Assembly (NCBI GenBank): GCA_038916785.1
Contig: JBCLBO010000006.1
Location: forward strand, 1 to 64,000
Origin: VFKU01 sp038916785
Lineage (GTDB): Bacteria > Hydrogenedentota > Hydrogenedentia > Hydrogenedentales > GCA-2746185
Direction of reading: 5' to 3'
Length of the DNA stretch: 64,000 bases
Shown: piece after piece, positions 26,407 to 38,200 of the stretch
Numbering within the stretch: position 1 is the first letter of the stretch
Layout: every line of letters begins with the position of its first letter
Program-made: the position numbers and the translations under genes
The notes under the pieces: model-generated
The model's input: the letters and a program-made list of their open reading frames with translations, nothing else
Databases searched by the model: none
Told to the model about the DNA's origin: nothing

Positions 26407-27084
26407 GTGACGATTAAATCGATGGCGCGCTTCGCGCCGATGGCGATGTTGATGGCGGCCGCGGGCTGCTCGGATCCGACGGCGGACAAGACGGCCGCCA
26501 AGATGAGCGCGCCGGCGGGTCCGGCCGTGGCAGCGCCTGCTCCGGTCGCCGCGCCGGCGGGAACTACGGATCCTGCGCCCGCGCCGGCAGCGGCGGTGTA
26601 TGCGTTCAACGGCGACAATAGCTCGGTCGGTTTTGAGGGATACAAGGTGACCGGCGCGCATACCGGTGGCTTCCCGAAGTTTGACGGGAAAGTGAAGGTG
26701 CCGGATGGCGACGTGACCAAGGGCCAGATCGAACTCACGATCGACATGAAGGCGACCTTCTCGGATGATCCGGGCTTGACCAAGAAACTGATCAGCGCGG
26801 ATTTCTTCGACGCGGAGCAATTTCCTACGGCGACCTTTACCTCGACGTCGATTGTGATGGTCGGGATCATGTACGACGTGACGGGGAACTTGACGCTGCA
26901 CGGCGTGACGAAGGGCATCACCTTTCCCGCGGAGATCAAGATCGACGATGGCGTGCTCACGGCCACCGCGGAGTTCACGATCAACCGCATGGAGTGGGGT
27001 GTGATCTATCCCGGCGTAGTGGGCGATCTGATCCGCGAAAACGTGCTGCTGTTTTTCGACATCAAGGCGAAGTCCGCGGCCTGA
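26407..27084 (+). CDS. YceI-family lipoprotein
   Basis: About 225 residues. The N-terminal helix ends in MAAAGC, a lipobox with Cys21, so it is probably lipid-anchored. A Pro/Ala-rich linker (about residues 30-65) leads to the YceI lipocalin-like beta-barrel, recognisable from SSVGFEGYKVTG, DFFDAEQFPTATFTS and LTLHGVTKGITFP. YceI proteins bind isoprenoid chains such as polyprenols or quinones in the periplasm. AGGAG (26396-26400) precedes the GTG start. It follows the Gfo/Idh/MocA gene after 77 bases. Confidence 0.9.
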   Translation: MTIKSMARFAPMAMLMAAAGCSDPTADKTAAKMSAPAGPAVAAPAPVAAPAGTTDPAPAPAAAVYAFNGDNSSVGFEGYKVTGAHTGGFPKFDGKVKVPDGDVTKGQIELTIDMKATFSDDPGLTKKLISADFFDAEQFPTATFTSTSIVMVGIMYDVTGNLTLHGVTKGITFPAEIKIDDGVLTATAEFTINRMEWGVIYPGVVGDLIRENVLLFFDIKAKSAA

Positions 27085-27142
27085 ATCGCGTGCGGCGCCT
27101 CATTGATCGGGGCACGCGCGTTTGCTAGCGTATGGCTCCCTC

Positions 27143-27219
<77 letters not shown>

Positions 27220-27509
27220 ACACACGACCCCAAAGGCCAGCAGCTTGCACAACCGGGCTGTTGGCCTTGCTGCATTCGGATAGGCGTGCATGGAACGCAG
27301 TGCATGAGAGTTGCAAACGATTCCATGTTGTAGGTGGCCGCTCACGCGTCTCAACACGGCTAGTGCGCACGCACGGAGATACGGATTTGGCGGGTCTTTG
27401 GCGGGGCAAACCCAGCAGCGTGTGGCGATCGACCTAACGGAAAGGGGGATTCACACCTCCGCCAGGGGATATACTTTTTGCATCGGCACCTTGGACGACA
27501 GGTGGGTGT
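27220..27509. other. Intergenic region downstream of tRNA-Val
   Basis: About 290 bases without a convincing gene. An imperfect hairpin AAGGCCAGCAGC / GCTGTTGGCCTT lies at about 27232-27271, and TATACT at 27470-27475 could be a -10 box for the next gene. I saw no second copy of the tRNA 3' end in this gap. Confidence 0.4.
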
Positions 27510-28397
27510 ATGCGGACCGTATTTCATTGCGACGACATCGGAATGACGCCTGCGATTACGGATCGGATCCTCGAGGCTTGGCGCTCCGGAATGCTGGACA
27601 GTTTCAGCGTGATCGCGAATGGAACGGGCCTGGACGAGGTATCGCGCGGTCTTCGGGAGGATGCGAACCGGGATGTGTTGCTTTCTGCGCACCTTAATTT
27701 GAGCGAAGGCCTTCCTTCGGCGAGGCCGGATCGAGTGCCGCTGCTGTTGGACGAGGCGGGGAGTCTCTGCTGCGGTTGGGGTCTACTGATGCGGCAATTC
27801 GCAACAAAACCGCAGTCGTTTCATCTGGCGCTTAGAGTCCAGATCGAAACAGAATGGCGCGCACAACTCGATACTATCGCGGCGGCCTGCGCTCCTCGCA
27901 GGTTGGATTGCATCGACGGGCATCTTCACATACACATGCTACCCCCCCTATTCCCGATCGCCGCGAATCTCGCCCGCGAATTTGGCATATCGCGAATTAG
28001 AATTTTGGATGAACCGTTCCATATTTCGGGCAATCCGAGTGATAGCCTTTCGCCGCAGTTTACGAAAAATTTTCTTAAGCATTGTCTCTTGCGATGGTGT
28101 TCGAGACCTGCGATTCGTGTCGCCAGAGACATGGCACTCGACCATTTCGACTCGATCATTGGGATCTTGTATACCGGGCGAATGACCAGAGCCGCGGCGG
28201 AAGCAGGTATCGCCGCTGCGGAGAAACGCGGCGCGGAGACACTCGAGGTCCTTTTTCACATTGGACGCGCCAACAGCGACGAGGCGGGCCGGTGGAAGAA
28301 TCGCCCGGCGCTGGGCAGGTTTCCGCTGAGTGAACTGCGCGACCGTGAATTCGAGGAACTCACTTCCATGCGAAGTCTCTCCCATGACCGAGGTTGA
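27510..28397 (+). CDS. YdjC/ChbG-type carbohydrate deacetylase
   Basis: A 295-residue protein of the YdjC/HpnK family, metal-dependent enzymes that remove acetyl groups from N-acetylated sugars. It starts with the metal-binding HCDDIGMT (Asp8, Asp9), has HLNLSEG near residue 61 and DGHLHIHMLPPL near residue 136, which supply the remaining metal and catalytic residues. Its 3' end overlaps the GNAT gene by 14 bases, so the two are co-transcribed. The group is probably for surface or exported glycans. Base composition looks less GC-rich than that of the neighbours. Confidence 0.88.
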   Translation: MRTVFHCDDIGMTPAITDRILEAWRSGMLDSFSVIANGTGLDEVSRGLREDANRDVLLSAHLNLSEGLPSARPDRVPLLLDEAGSLCCGWGLLMRQFATKPQSFHLALRVQIETEWRAQLDTIAAACAPRRLDCIDGHLHIHMLPPLFPIAANLAREFGISRIRILDEPFHISGNPSDSLSPQFTKNFLKHCLLRWCSRPAIRVARDMALDHFDSIIGILYTGRMTRAAAEAGIAAAEKRGAETLEVLFHIGRANSDEAGRWKNRPALGRFPLSELRDREFEELTSMRSLSHDRG

Positions 28398-29361
28398 CGT
28401 TCTCGATACCAGCGCTATTGATCTGGAGGCCTATGTGCGCCTACAGAAAGCGGCTTTCGCACATCTGCTTCAAAATGCCAACGTGTCCGACGGATATATG
28501 ACTCCGGAGTACTACGCGTGGAAGTACCGTCCACCCAGCGGGAGCGCGAAAATCGCGGTCGTTCGCGAAAGTGGAGATCTCGCCGCAGTTACGGCGATGC
28601 TTCCGATCCAACTGCAGGTAGCGTCGACCCTGGCGTCCGGCTGGCACATCTGCGATGTCGCCACGCGACCGGAATCGCGCGGGAAAGGTCACTTCCAGAG
28701 CTGTTTGAACGCGTTGACGAATGCCCCCGAAGCGGACAGCGTGTTCTTCGCATTTCCCAATGGTAATTCGAAGCGGGGTTTCGACAAGATTGGGTGGAAA
28801 GTGCTCCACAAGGTCACGACTTGGTTGAATCCATGGACTACATGGGCCGCGGCGGATGTCCCCAGTGTCAGGGAAATCGACCGTTTCGAGGCCGATCGGG
28901 ATACGCTCGCAGCGCGTATCGCCAAGAAGGACCAGGTCAGTATTCGCCACTCGGCTGCCTATCTCAACTGGCGATACTGCGACCACCCGATACACGAGTA
29001 TGCTTGTTTCGTACACGACGAAAATGACGGGACGAGCGGCTTTGCTGTGGTGCGATTGGTGAGGGCCATGGGCCGCGACATCGCCGTTGCGATGGAGTTG
29101 CGAGGTGAGAGTAACACGATCGAACTGAGGTTGCTGCGGCAGATAGCGGCGTGGGCTCGTGGAAGGAAGTTGGCGCAGATGGTTTTGTTGGATACCGCGA
29201 TGCCCCCGGCGAACGCGTTGACAGCCGGATTTATCCCAGTTCCCACCTTCGTACTGCCCAAGAAGCAATTGTTGATGGCTGGTGCTCCCTCCGGAGCCAA
29301 AGCGGAAACTATGATCGCGATGCGGTGGCGCGTGCAGACGGGCGATTGGGATGCCTTTTAG
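28384..29361 (+). CDS. GNAT-family N-acetyltransferase
   Basis: A 325-residue protein with the acetyl-CoA-binding motif in VATRPESRGKGHFQSCLNAL (R-x-x-G-K-G, about residues 98-105) after the beta-strand GWHICDVA. The second half is a degenerate repeat of the fold, as in long GNAT proteins found in exopolysaccharide clusters. The ATG start lies inside the YdjC gene (14-base overlap). Paired with a sugar deacetylase and followed by a methyltransferase, it probably modifies an amino sugar in a glycan, but the acceptor is not known. Confidence 0.75.
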   Translation: MTEVDVLDTSAIDLEAYVRLQKAAFAHLLQNANVSDGYMTPEYYAWKYRPPSGSAKIAVVRESGDLAAVTAMLPIQLQVASTLASGWHICDVATRPESRGKGHFQSCLNALTNAPEADSVFFAFPNGNSKRGFDKIGWKVLHKVTTWLNPWTTWAAADVPSVREIDRFEADRDTLAARIAKKDQVSIRHSAAYLNWRYCDHPIHEYACFVHDENDGTSGFAVVRLVRAMGRDIAVAMELRGESNTIELRLLRQIAAWARGRKLAQMVLLDTAMPPANALTAGFIPVPTFVLPKKQLLMAGAPSGAKAETMIAMRWRVQTGDWDAF

Positions 29362-29443
29362 AGTGTAGTTCGTCGCGATTGTCGTATCATGCTGGCGAAA
29401 CTGGGCCCTCGTTCGTGGTGGCCATAACCGTGAAGGCATCTAC

Positions 29444-30187
29444 GTGTCTATTTTCGCTGATGGCACCGTCGACTACGACCAGCATTGGGCGGAAGGTATC
29501 GACACTTACCGCAGCCACCCAACCAGCCGGCACCGCCGTAGATTCGTCATCAAGACGCTCGCGAAATGCTCGATCACTCCCGCAACGTTCGTCTTCGACT
29601 ACGGGTGCGGCGCGGGTCTGGTGTTGAGCGATGCGCAGCGCGCATTCGGACTTTGCAACGAACAACTCGGCGGATGCGATATTTCCGAAGTGGGAATTGG
29701 GCGGGCCCGCGAAGCAATCCCATCGCCCCATTTTTACGTTGGTGCGTTCCCGGAGCCAGGGAAGCCGATCGACATTGCGATCTGTACGGAAGTCATCGAA
29801 CACACGGCGGAATACGAGCATATGCTCCGATGGATCGCTGAGCACCTCGGGCCGGCCGGCCATTTGATTCTGACAACCCCGGGCGTTCCGATGGATCCGC
29901 CCGATGAGTTCTACGGACACGTACAACACTTCGAGATCGACCGGCTCATCGCGACTCTGGAGGATTGCGGTTTCGCGATCGTGACGGCCCGGCTTTGGGG
30001 TTTCCCGTTTTTCAGTCTGCAAAAGTGGGTGACCAAGCACCAGTTCGATCGAATTAGGAAGGGCTTCATGCACGGAGGGCTGGATGCCGGGAAGCGTATC
30101 CTGTTCGAGATCGCGTACCGGTTGTACTTCGTGCACGATTGGATTCCGCTGGGCCCGCAGATATTCATCCACGCGAGGAAAGTGTAA
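29444..30187 (+). CDS. Class I SAM-dependent methyltransferase (glycan-type)
   Basis: A 247-residue methyltransferase. The SAM-binding motif I reads FVFDYGCGAG at about residues 49-58; the acidic end of strand 2 is GGCDISE, and CTEVIEHT is motif II-like. The C-terminal half (DDxxGHVxHF-type segment, here DEFYGHVQHFEIDRL) resembles methyltransferases of surface-polysaccharide clusters. The start is GTG 29444 with GAAGG upstream. It is the third gene of the sugar-modification group and is convergent with the next methyltransferase gene. Confidence 0.82.
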   Translation: MSIFADGTVDYDQHWAEGIDTYRSHPTSRHRRRFVIKTLAKCSITPATFVFDYGCGAGLVLSDAQRAFGLCNEQLGGCDISEVGIGRAREAIPSPHFYVGAFPEPGKPIDIAICTEVIEHTAEYEHMLRWIAEHLGPAGHLILTTPGVPMDPPDEFYGHVQHFEIDRLIATLEDCGFAIVTARLWGFPFFSLQKWVTKHQFDRIRKGFMHGGLDAGKRILFEIAYRLYFVHDWIPLGPQIFIHARKV

Positions 30188-30268
30188 ATACGGATTCCGT
30201 CTCGCGCCTCGCCGGGACCGGAGGAGAGCTCCGCGTGCCGACCGTTGCCACTCCGGCCCGCCGCCTTC

Positions 30269-31081
30269 TCAGCGCGCAACGGTAACGCGTAAGAAGGTCG
30301 CGGGAATCGAGGTGGCATCTTTGCTGGGGCCCTTGTTTTGGCTGTTGAACAGCGCTTCCAACTCCTTGGCCAACTCAGCGGTCCGGCCGTTTTTTTCCGC
30401 CGCTTCGAATGCATTCATGGTTGGCCCGTAGTATGTTCTGAATGCCGCCAGGAGCTCCGATGGCGCGCCGGGATAGTTGAAGGTATACGTGTCTCTGACG
30501 AAGGATATCTTCTCTTTTGGAATCCCCGCGCCTGCGAAACGCTCGATCACGTTGCCCTCGATCCCCCACGTCATAGGGCTGATGAAGCCTTCCGGCGGTG
30601 GCGGCGAGTATGCGGAGCTGATTTTCAGAATTTGCGCCACCAATGTCGGATCATTGGGAATCCAGTTCCCCATGACGATCCGGCCGCCGGGCCGGGTCAC
30701 GCGCACCATCTCCTTGGCCACCTCAAAGGGCTTTGGCGCGAACATGGCTCCAAAGATGCTCACGACGAGGTCAAAACTATGATCTTTCAGCTCGTGTAAA
30801 TTGGACGCATCGCCTTCCTGAAACGTGCAGTTCGTGAGGCCTTGCTCCTTTGCACGCTTGTTGCCGGCGTCAACCAGGTTCCTCGCGATATCGACGCCCA
30901 ACACGTCGGCTCCTAGTCTTGCCTCTGGCAATGCCGTCGTGCCGTCGCCGCACCCGAGATCCAGGACTTTGAGTCCTTTCGTGATTCCGAGTCCCTTGAC
31001 GAGGGCCTCTCCGCTCTCTCTCATACTGTGCGCAATGCGGGTAAAGTCGCCTTTTTCCCAGAGTGCTTTGTTCGGATTCAT
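30269..31081 (-). CDS. Class I SAM-dependent methyltransferase (UbiE-like)
   Basis: A 270-residue methyltransferase with motif I VLDLGCGDGTTALP at about residues 39-52, GVDIARNLVD as the acidic strand-2 end, and RVTRPGGRIVMGNW as the usual post-motif segment. It resembles the ubiquinone/menaquinone-type and small-molecule methyltransferases rather than the glycan-type one next door. The substrate is unknown. GGAG lies upstream of the ATG (on the minus strand). It is transcribed towards the preceding gene; 81 bases separate the two stops. Confidence 0.88.
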   Translation of the reverse strand: MNPNKALWEKGDFTRIAHSMRESGEALVKGLGITKGLKVLDLGCGDGTTALPEARLGADVLGVDIARNLVDAGNKRAKEQGLTNCTFQEGDASNLHELKDHSFDLVVSIFGAMFAPKPFEVAKEMVRVTRPGGRIVMGNWIPNDPTLVAQILKISSAYSPPPPEGFISPMTWGIEGNVIERFAGAGIPKEKISFVRDTYTFNYPGAPSELLAAFRTYYGPTMNAFEAAEKNGRTAELAKELEALFNSQNKGPSKDATSIPATFLRVTVAR

Positions 31082-31323
31082 TGGAGCGCGCCCTCTCCTT
31101 CAGTTAAGGCTTTAGTTTTGGGGGATTGTAAGACTTTTCGAGGTGAAGTCCAAACCCTTCGCCGTCGCGCGGCCGGGGGTCACCAAGGCTTGATCGGCAG
31201 CGGAGCGGTCAACTTTGCACCGTACTTTTCCAGCTTGATGGCCTCGCCGAAATGGCCTAGAATCATGGCTGGGCGGGTAGTGGCGGCGCCGGGGCGGGCG
31301 GCTGTCGAACGGAGGCGCGCGGC
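31082..31323. other. Divergent intergenic region before the first DUF1501 operon
   Basis: About 240 bases between divergent genes. It must contain both promoters, but no clear -10/-35 pair is visible. Confidence 0.3.
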
Positions 31324-32693
<1,370 letters not shown>

Positions 32694-32697
<4 letters not shown>

Positions 32698-35135
32698 AGT
32701 TCCAGGCCGTCGCTGGAGCGATCGCCGCGCTGATCGCCGCGGGCCCAGCCTCGGTGGCGGCAGGTTCGGACCTTGCGCTTGTGCCCGACTCGATCGCGCT
32801 TGCGTACGCGGGGGCCTTTCACGGATTGGTCGTCGAAGAGGCGGACGGCAGCCGCTACATCGGCGACGTCACGGCGCAGGCGAGTTTTGTTTCGTCCGAT
32901 CCTCTGGTGGCCACGGTGGATGCGGCGGGCGGCGTGCGCGCGGTGGGGAACGGCGAGGCGACGATCTCGGCGACGATCGACGGGCGGACGGCCGCGGCGA
33001 CGGTTCGCGTGTCGGGCGCGGACTTGCCCTTCGAGCGAAGTTTCCGGAACCATGTTCAGCCGGTGCTCTACAAAATGGGGTGCAACACCGGCGCGTGCCA
33101 CGGGGCGGCGGCGGGGAAGAACGGATTCAAGCTTTCGCTGCGCGGCTACGACTTCGATTGGGACCACAAGACGCTGACTCGGCAGGCGAACGCGCGGCGG
33201 GTGTCGCTGGCGGAGCCGGAGCAGAGCCTGATGCTGCTCAAGCCGACGATGGCGATTCCGCACGAAGGCGGGCTGCGCTTTGAGAAAGACTCGGAGCCGT
33301 ACCGGATATTGCTCGAGTGGATCCGCGCGGGCGCGCCGGTCGCGCGCGAGAGCGATGCGCGGGTCGAGCGGATCGAGACGCTGCCTAAACTGATCACGCT
33401 GACGAAGGGCGCCACGCAGCAGGTGCTCGTGCGCGCGCACTACAGCGACGGGCGTTACGAAGACGTGACGCGCTGGGCGAAATTCGATACGACGGACGAG
33501 TCGGTCGCTACGGTCGATGGGCTGGGCAAGGTGGTGGTGCAGGGCCCGGGCGCGGCGTCGATTTCGGTGTGGTACTCGAGCCGGGTGGCTTCGTCGGAGT
33601 TGATGGTGCCGCGGGACGCGCCGGTACCGGCGGATATCTTTGCCGCGGCGCCGCGGAACAATTTCATCGACGACCTCGTGCTCAAACAACTACACGCGCT
33701 GCGGATTGCGCCGGCGGCCGGCGCTACGGACGGGCAGTTCGTGCGCCGGGCGTATCTGGACGCGATCGGCGTGTTGCCGTCGGTGGAGGAGACGCGGTCG
33801 TTTTTGGCGGAGGGCGCGGCGGATAAGCGGGAAAAGCTGATCGACGCGCTGCTCGAACGGCCGGAATTCGTCGATTATTGGACCTACCAATGGTCCGATT
33901 TGCTGCTGCTATCGTCGCGGAACCTGCCGGGATCGGCGCTTGGTTCGTTCTACCGCTTCATCCGGCAGAACGTCGAGGCGAACACGCCGTGGGACAAGTT
34001 CACCACGCAGATATTGACGGCGAAAGGCAATACGGAGAACGACGGCGCGGCGAATTATTTTGCGATGCACCAAGAGACGACGGACCTGACGGAGACGACC
34101 TCGCAGACTTTTCTTGGGATGTCGATCACCTGCGCGCGCTGCCACAACCATCCGCTCGAGAAATGGACGCAAGACGACTACTTCGGGATGGCGAACCTGT
34201 TTGCGCGCGTGAAGATGAAGGCCTCGGCGCAGGGCGGCATCGATGTGATTCCCGCGCAATTTGGCGAGGTGGTGCATCCGCGGCTGGGCCGCGCGGTTCC
34301 GCCGAGGCCGCTCGACGGTGTGGCGCTCGCGGCGGACTTCGCCGGGGACCGGCGCGCGGAGCTGGCGCGCTGGATGACCTCGCCGGAGAACCCGTATTTT
34401 ACGCGCGCGCTGGTGAATCGCGTGTGGAAGAATTTCATGGGCCGGGGGCTGGTGGAGCCGGTGGACGATTTACGTCTGTCGAACCCGGCGTCGAATCCGG
34501 AGTTGATGGAGGCGCTGTCGGCGGACGTGGTGGATCACGGGTACGACGTGAAGCAGCTCATTCGCACGATCATGCGGTCGGCGGCGTATCAGCGGTCGTC
34601 CGCGCCGAGCGACCCGGAGCAGCCGGACGGGAAATATTATTCGCAATACGTCATGCACCGCTTGAGCGCGGAGGTGATCCTGGACGGGTACTCGCAGGTG
34701 ACCGGGGTGCCGACGGAATTCTCCGGGTACCCGGCGGGGTATCGGGCGCTTCAATTGCCGGATTCGCAGGTGGGCTCGTATTTCCTGACGGCATTCGGAC
34801 GGCCGCAGCGTCAGCAGACGTGCTCCTGCGAGCGGACGGAAGCGTCCAACATCGCACAGGCGCTGCACGTGGCCAATGGCGACACGCTGAACGGGAAATT
34901 GCGCGCGGAGAATTCGAGCCTGGCGAAATACGTGGCTGACGGCGCGACGGACGAGGCGGTCCTCGACGACCTGTATCTGCGCGCGCTGTCGCGTCCGCCG
35001 GGCGTGACCGAGCGCAACGGCGCGCTGGCCGCGCTGGGCGAGGCGGCGACGGAAGGGCCGGAATCGCGGCGGGAGGCCTTCGAGGATCTGGCGTGGGCGG
35101 TGCTGTCGAGCAAGGAATTTTTGTTTAACCACTGA
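32694..35135 (+). CDS. Planctomycete-type surface protein: BIG2, cytochrome-like, DUF1549 and DUF1553 domains
   Basis: An 813-residue exported protein starting at GTG 32694 with a signal peptide ending near SVAAG. Two bacterial Ig-like (BIG2) modules flank a haem-binding-like site: SDPLVATVDAAGGVRAVGNG (about 65-84) and a similar segment at about residue 265. Between them GCNTGACHG at about 124-132 is a CX4CH variant. The DUF1549 block follows, with FVRRAYLDAIGVLPS (about 349-363) and CARCHNHPLEKWTQDDYF, a standard CXXCH at about 481. DUF1553 forms the C-terminus, with NPYFTRALVNRVWKNFMG and RTIMRSAAYQRS. It is translationally coupled to the DUF1501 gene. A redox role at the cell surface is the usual guess for these proteins. 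Confidence 0.9.
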
Positions 35136-35207
35136 GGGCCTCCGGCAGGAGGAAACAGCGGGTAAGGCGGGTCATGGCCCGCCCGACAACGAGTGTCGAT
35201 CGGAATC

Positions 35208-38200
35208 ATGAATCGTGTTTCGATGATAGGGAGCTTCGTGATCGCCGCCGGCCTGATCACGGGCGCGGCGGCCGGGGCCGAGCCGCTGGTGTTTGAGAAG
35301 GACGTTTTTCCGATCTTTCAGAAGCGCTGCGCGGGGTGTCACTTTCCGGATGCGGAACAACTGAAGGCCGAGCTCAATCTTTCGACGGGCGCGACGGCGC
35401 TGGCGGGCGGCAAGAGCGGGCCGAGCATCGTGCCGGGATCGAGCGCGACGAGTCCGATGATACTGAGCTTGCACGGCTCTCGCGATCCGGTAATGCCTCC
35501 TCCGGAGAAATTCGATGAATTGCCGGCGGAGGAAATCGCGATCATTGCGCGTTGGATCGACGACGGTGCCGGATTTGACGAATCTATCGTGCCCGTGCGC
35601 GCCGCGGTTTCGCCGGCGCCTGTGGGCGGTGCGGCGCCTGTGCGTCCTGCGGCGATCACCTCTTCGGCGTGGACCGCGGGAACTGAGCCGGGCCGGGTGC
35701 TTCTTGCGCAGGGCGGCCTGCGGACGGTGCAGTTGATTTCGCTCGACGCGCAGACGGGCCGGGGTGAGTCCGCGGCGTTGCTCGAAGGCCACGCCGACAT
35801 GGTGCGCGCGCTCGCCTTTTCGCCCGACGGGGCGTTTCTCGCCGCGGGCGGCGGACCTGCGTCGCGGCAGGGCGAGGTGGTGCTGTGGCGCGTGGCGGAT
35901 CGATCGCGCGCGTGGATCAAGAGCGCGCACAAGGACGCCGTGCTCGACGTCGCGTTCAGCCCGGACGGAACACTGCTTGCTACGTCGAGTTATGACAAGA
36001 CAATAGTGATATGGAACTCCGAGACCGGCGAGCCGATTCGCACGCTGAGCAATCACGTCGACGCGGTTTTCGCGATCGCGTTCAGCCCCGACGGCGCGCT
36101 GATCGCGTCCGGCGGCGGCGACCGTATGGTGAAAATCTGGGATGCGAAGACGGGTGGGTTGCTGACGACGATCTCGGACTCGAAGGACGCGGTGATGGCG
36201 CTGGTCTTCGCGCCGAACGGGACGCGCCTGGCGGCGGCGGGCGCGGACAAGATCATCCGGGTGTGGGAGATGGGCGCGGCGCGGTTCGACCAGACTGCGG
36301 TGTCGATGGGCAAGCTGCTGCGATCGAGTTTCGCTCACAACGGCGCGGTGCTGGCGTTGTGCTATTCGCCGGACAGCGCGACCCTGTATTCGACCGGCGA
36401 GGACCGCGTGATTAAGGCGTGGGACGCGGAGTTACTCACGGAGAAGAAGACCTTCGAGCCGCAGTCTGATTGGGTGTCTGCGATGGCGCTGAGTCCCGAT
36501 GGCCGCTTGCTTGCCGCCGGCCGTTTCGACGCGACGGAGACTATATATGCGGCCGATACCGGCGAAGCGCTGTCGGGAAACAATCCGGTCTCGGTCGCCA
36601 AGGCGGCCGCGCCCGAGGCGGAGACCGGGCGCAAGAAGGTGACTAGTCTGTCCGTGGATCCGGTGATTATCGAAGCGACCGTGCCGCCTTCCATCGGGGG
36701 CCTGAACCCCTCGCGGCTGCATCGGGGCGGCGAAATCGAGATCGAGATCGATGCCAAGAATCTTGACGGCGCGGCGCCGGTGGTGACGCATCCTGGAATT
36801 ACGGCGACCGTGATCGCGAACGAGGCGATGCCGCCGCCTGACATCACGCTGGCGGCGGTGCGCGGAACGGACGCGGACATTTTCGACAACGCGCGGCCTT
36901 ACAAGGTGAAGATCAAACTTTCGGTGCCGCAGGACGCGGCGACCGGGTACTACGAATTGATGTTCCGCACGGCGACCGGGCTGACTAACGCGCAGGGGTT
37001 CACGGTGATCGTGGCGCCGGACCTTGTCGAGGCCGAGCCGAACGACGCGGCGGACCAGGCGCAGTCGATCGAGTGGCCTGCGGTCGTGTCGGGGCAGATC
37101 GTGCAGCCCGGCGACGTGGATCGGTATCGATTCGCGGCGCGCGCGGGCCAGGAGATCGTATTCGCGATCACCGACAGCGAGATCAACGCCGCAATGCGGT
37201 TGCTCGACGCAAGCGGCCAGGCGGTCGCGGGGCCGATCGCAGGCGGGGGCGAAGACGCGAAGCGGTTCGGGTATCGTGTGGCCGCGGACGGCGACTACGT
37301 GCTCGAGTTGAGCGACAAGGACCTTCGGGGCGGCCTGGGGTATCGGCTGCACGCGGGTGCGTATCCCTATGTAACGCGCGTGTGGCCGCTCGGCGTGCGT
37401 GCGGGGGCGCTGGCCAAGGTCGAGGTGGATGGGTTCAACCTGGGCGTGGCGCCTGGTCTGATTGACGTGACGCCGCCTGCGACCGCGACGCACGAGACGA
37501 CGCTGGGACTGCCGATTGCGGGCGTGGAGGGCAGTCCGATCGCGATTCCGTCGATCGCCGTGGCGGCGTATGACGAGGCGATGGAAGTCGAGCCGAACGA
37601 CTCGCCGGAACAGGCGCAGATCGTCGGGTTTCCGTTCACCGTCAACGGGCGCATCCAGCCGGCCGGGGGAGCGGTCCAGGACAGCGACGTATTCCGCTTC
37701 ACGGCCACGCAAGGGCAGACGGTCCTCATCGAGACGATGGCCGCCCGGTTGGGTTCGCCGGTGGACTCGGTCGTCGAGGTGCTGGGCGCGGACGGCGCGG
37801 TATTGGCGCGCGGCGTGATCCGGTGTGTGGCGGAGACCTTCGTGACGCTGGCGAACCGGGATTCTAAATCCAGCGGCATCCGGCTGGATAGTTGGCGCGA
37901 TCTGGCGATTGGCGACCATGTGATGATTGGCTCCGAGATCATCCAGGTCGATGCGCTGCCCGACTACGGCGACGAGGACGTGGGATTCAAGGCGTACCCG
38001 AGCGGGCAGCGATACGGCGTGTTCGGGACCACGCCCGAATACCACTCGGTGAACCAGAAGGCGTTTAAGGTGGAGGTGTTGCCGCCGGACGCGTCGCCGG
38101 CGGCGAACGGGATGCCGGTGTTCCCCTTGATGTGGACGAACGACGACGGCTTTTTCGGCGAGGGCACGGCGGAGGGCGATTCGTTCCTGGAGTTCACCGC

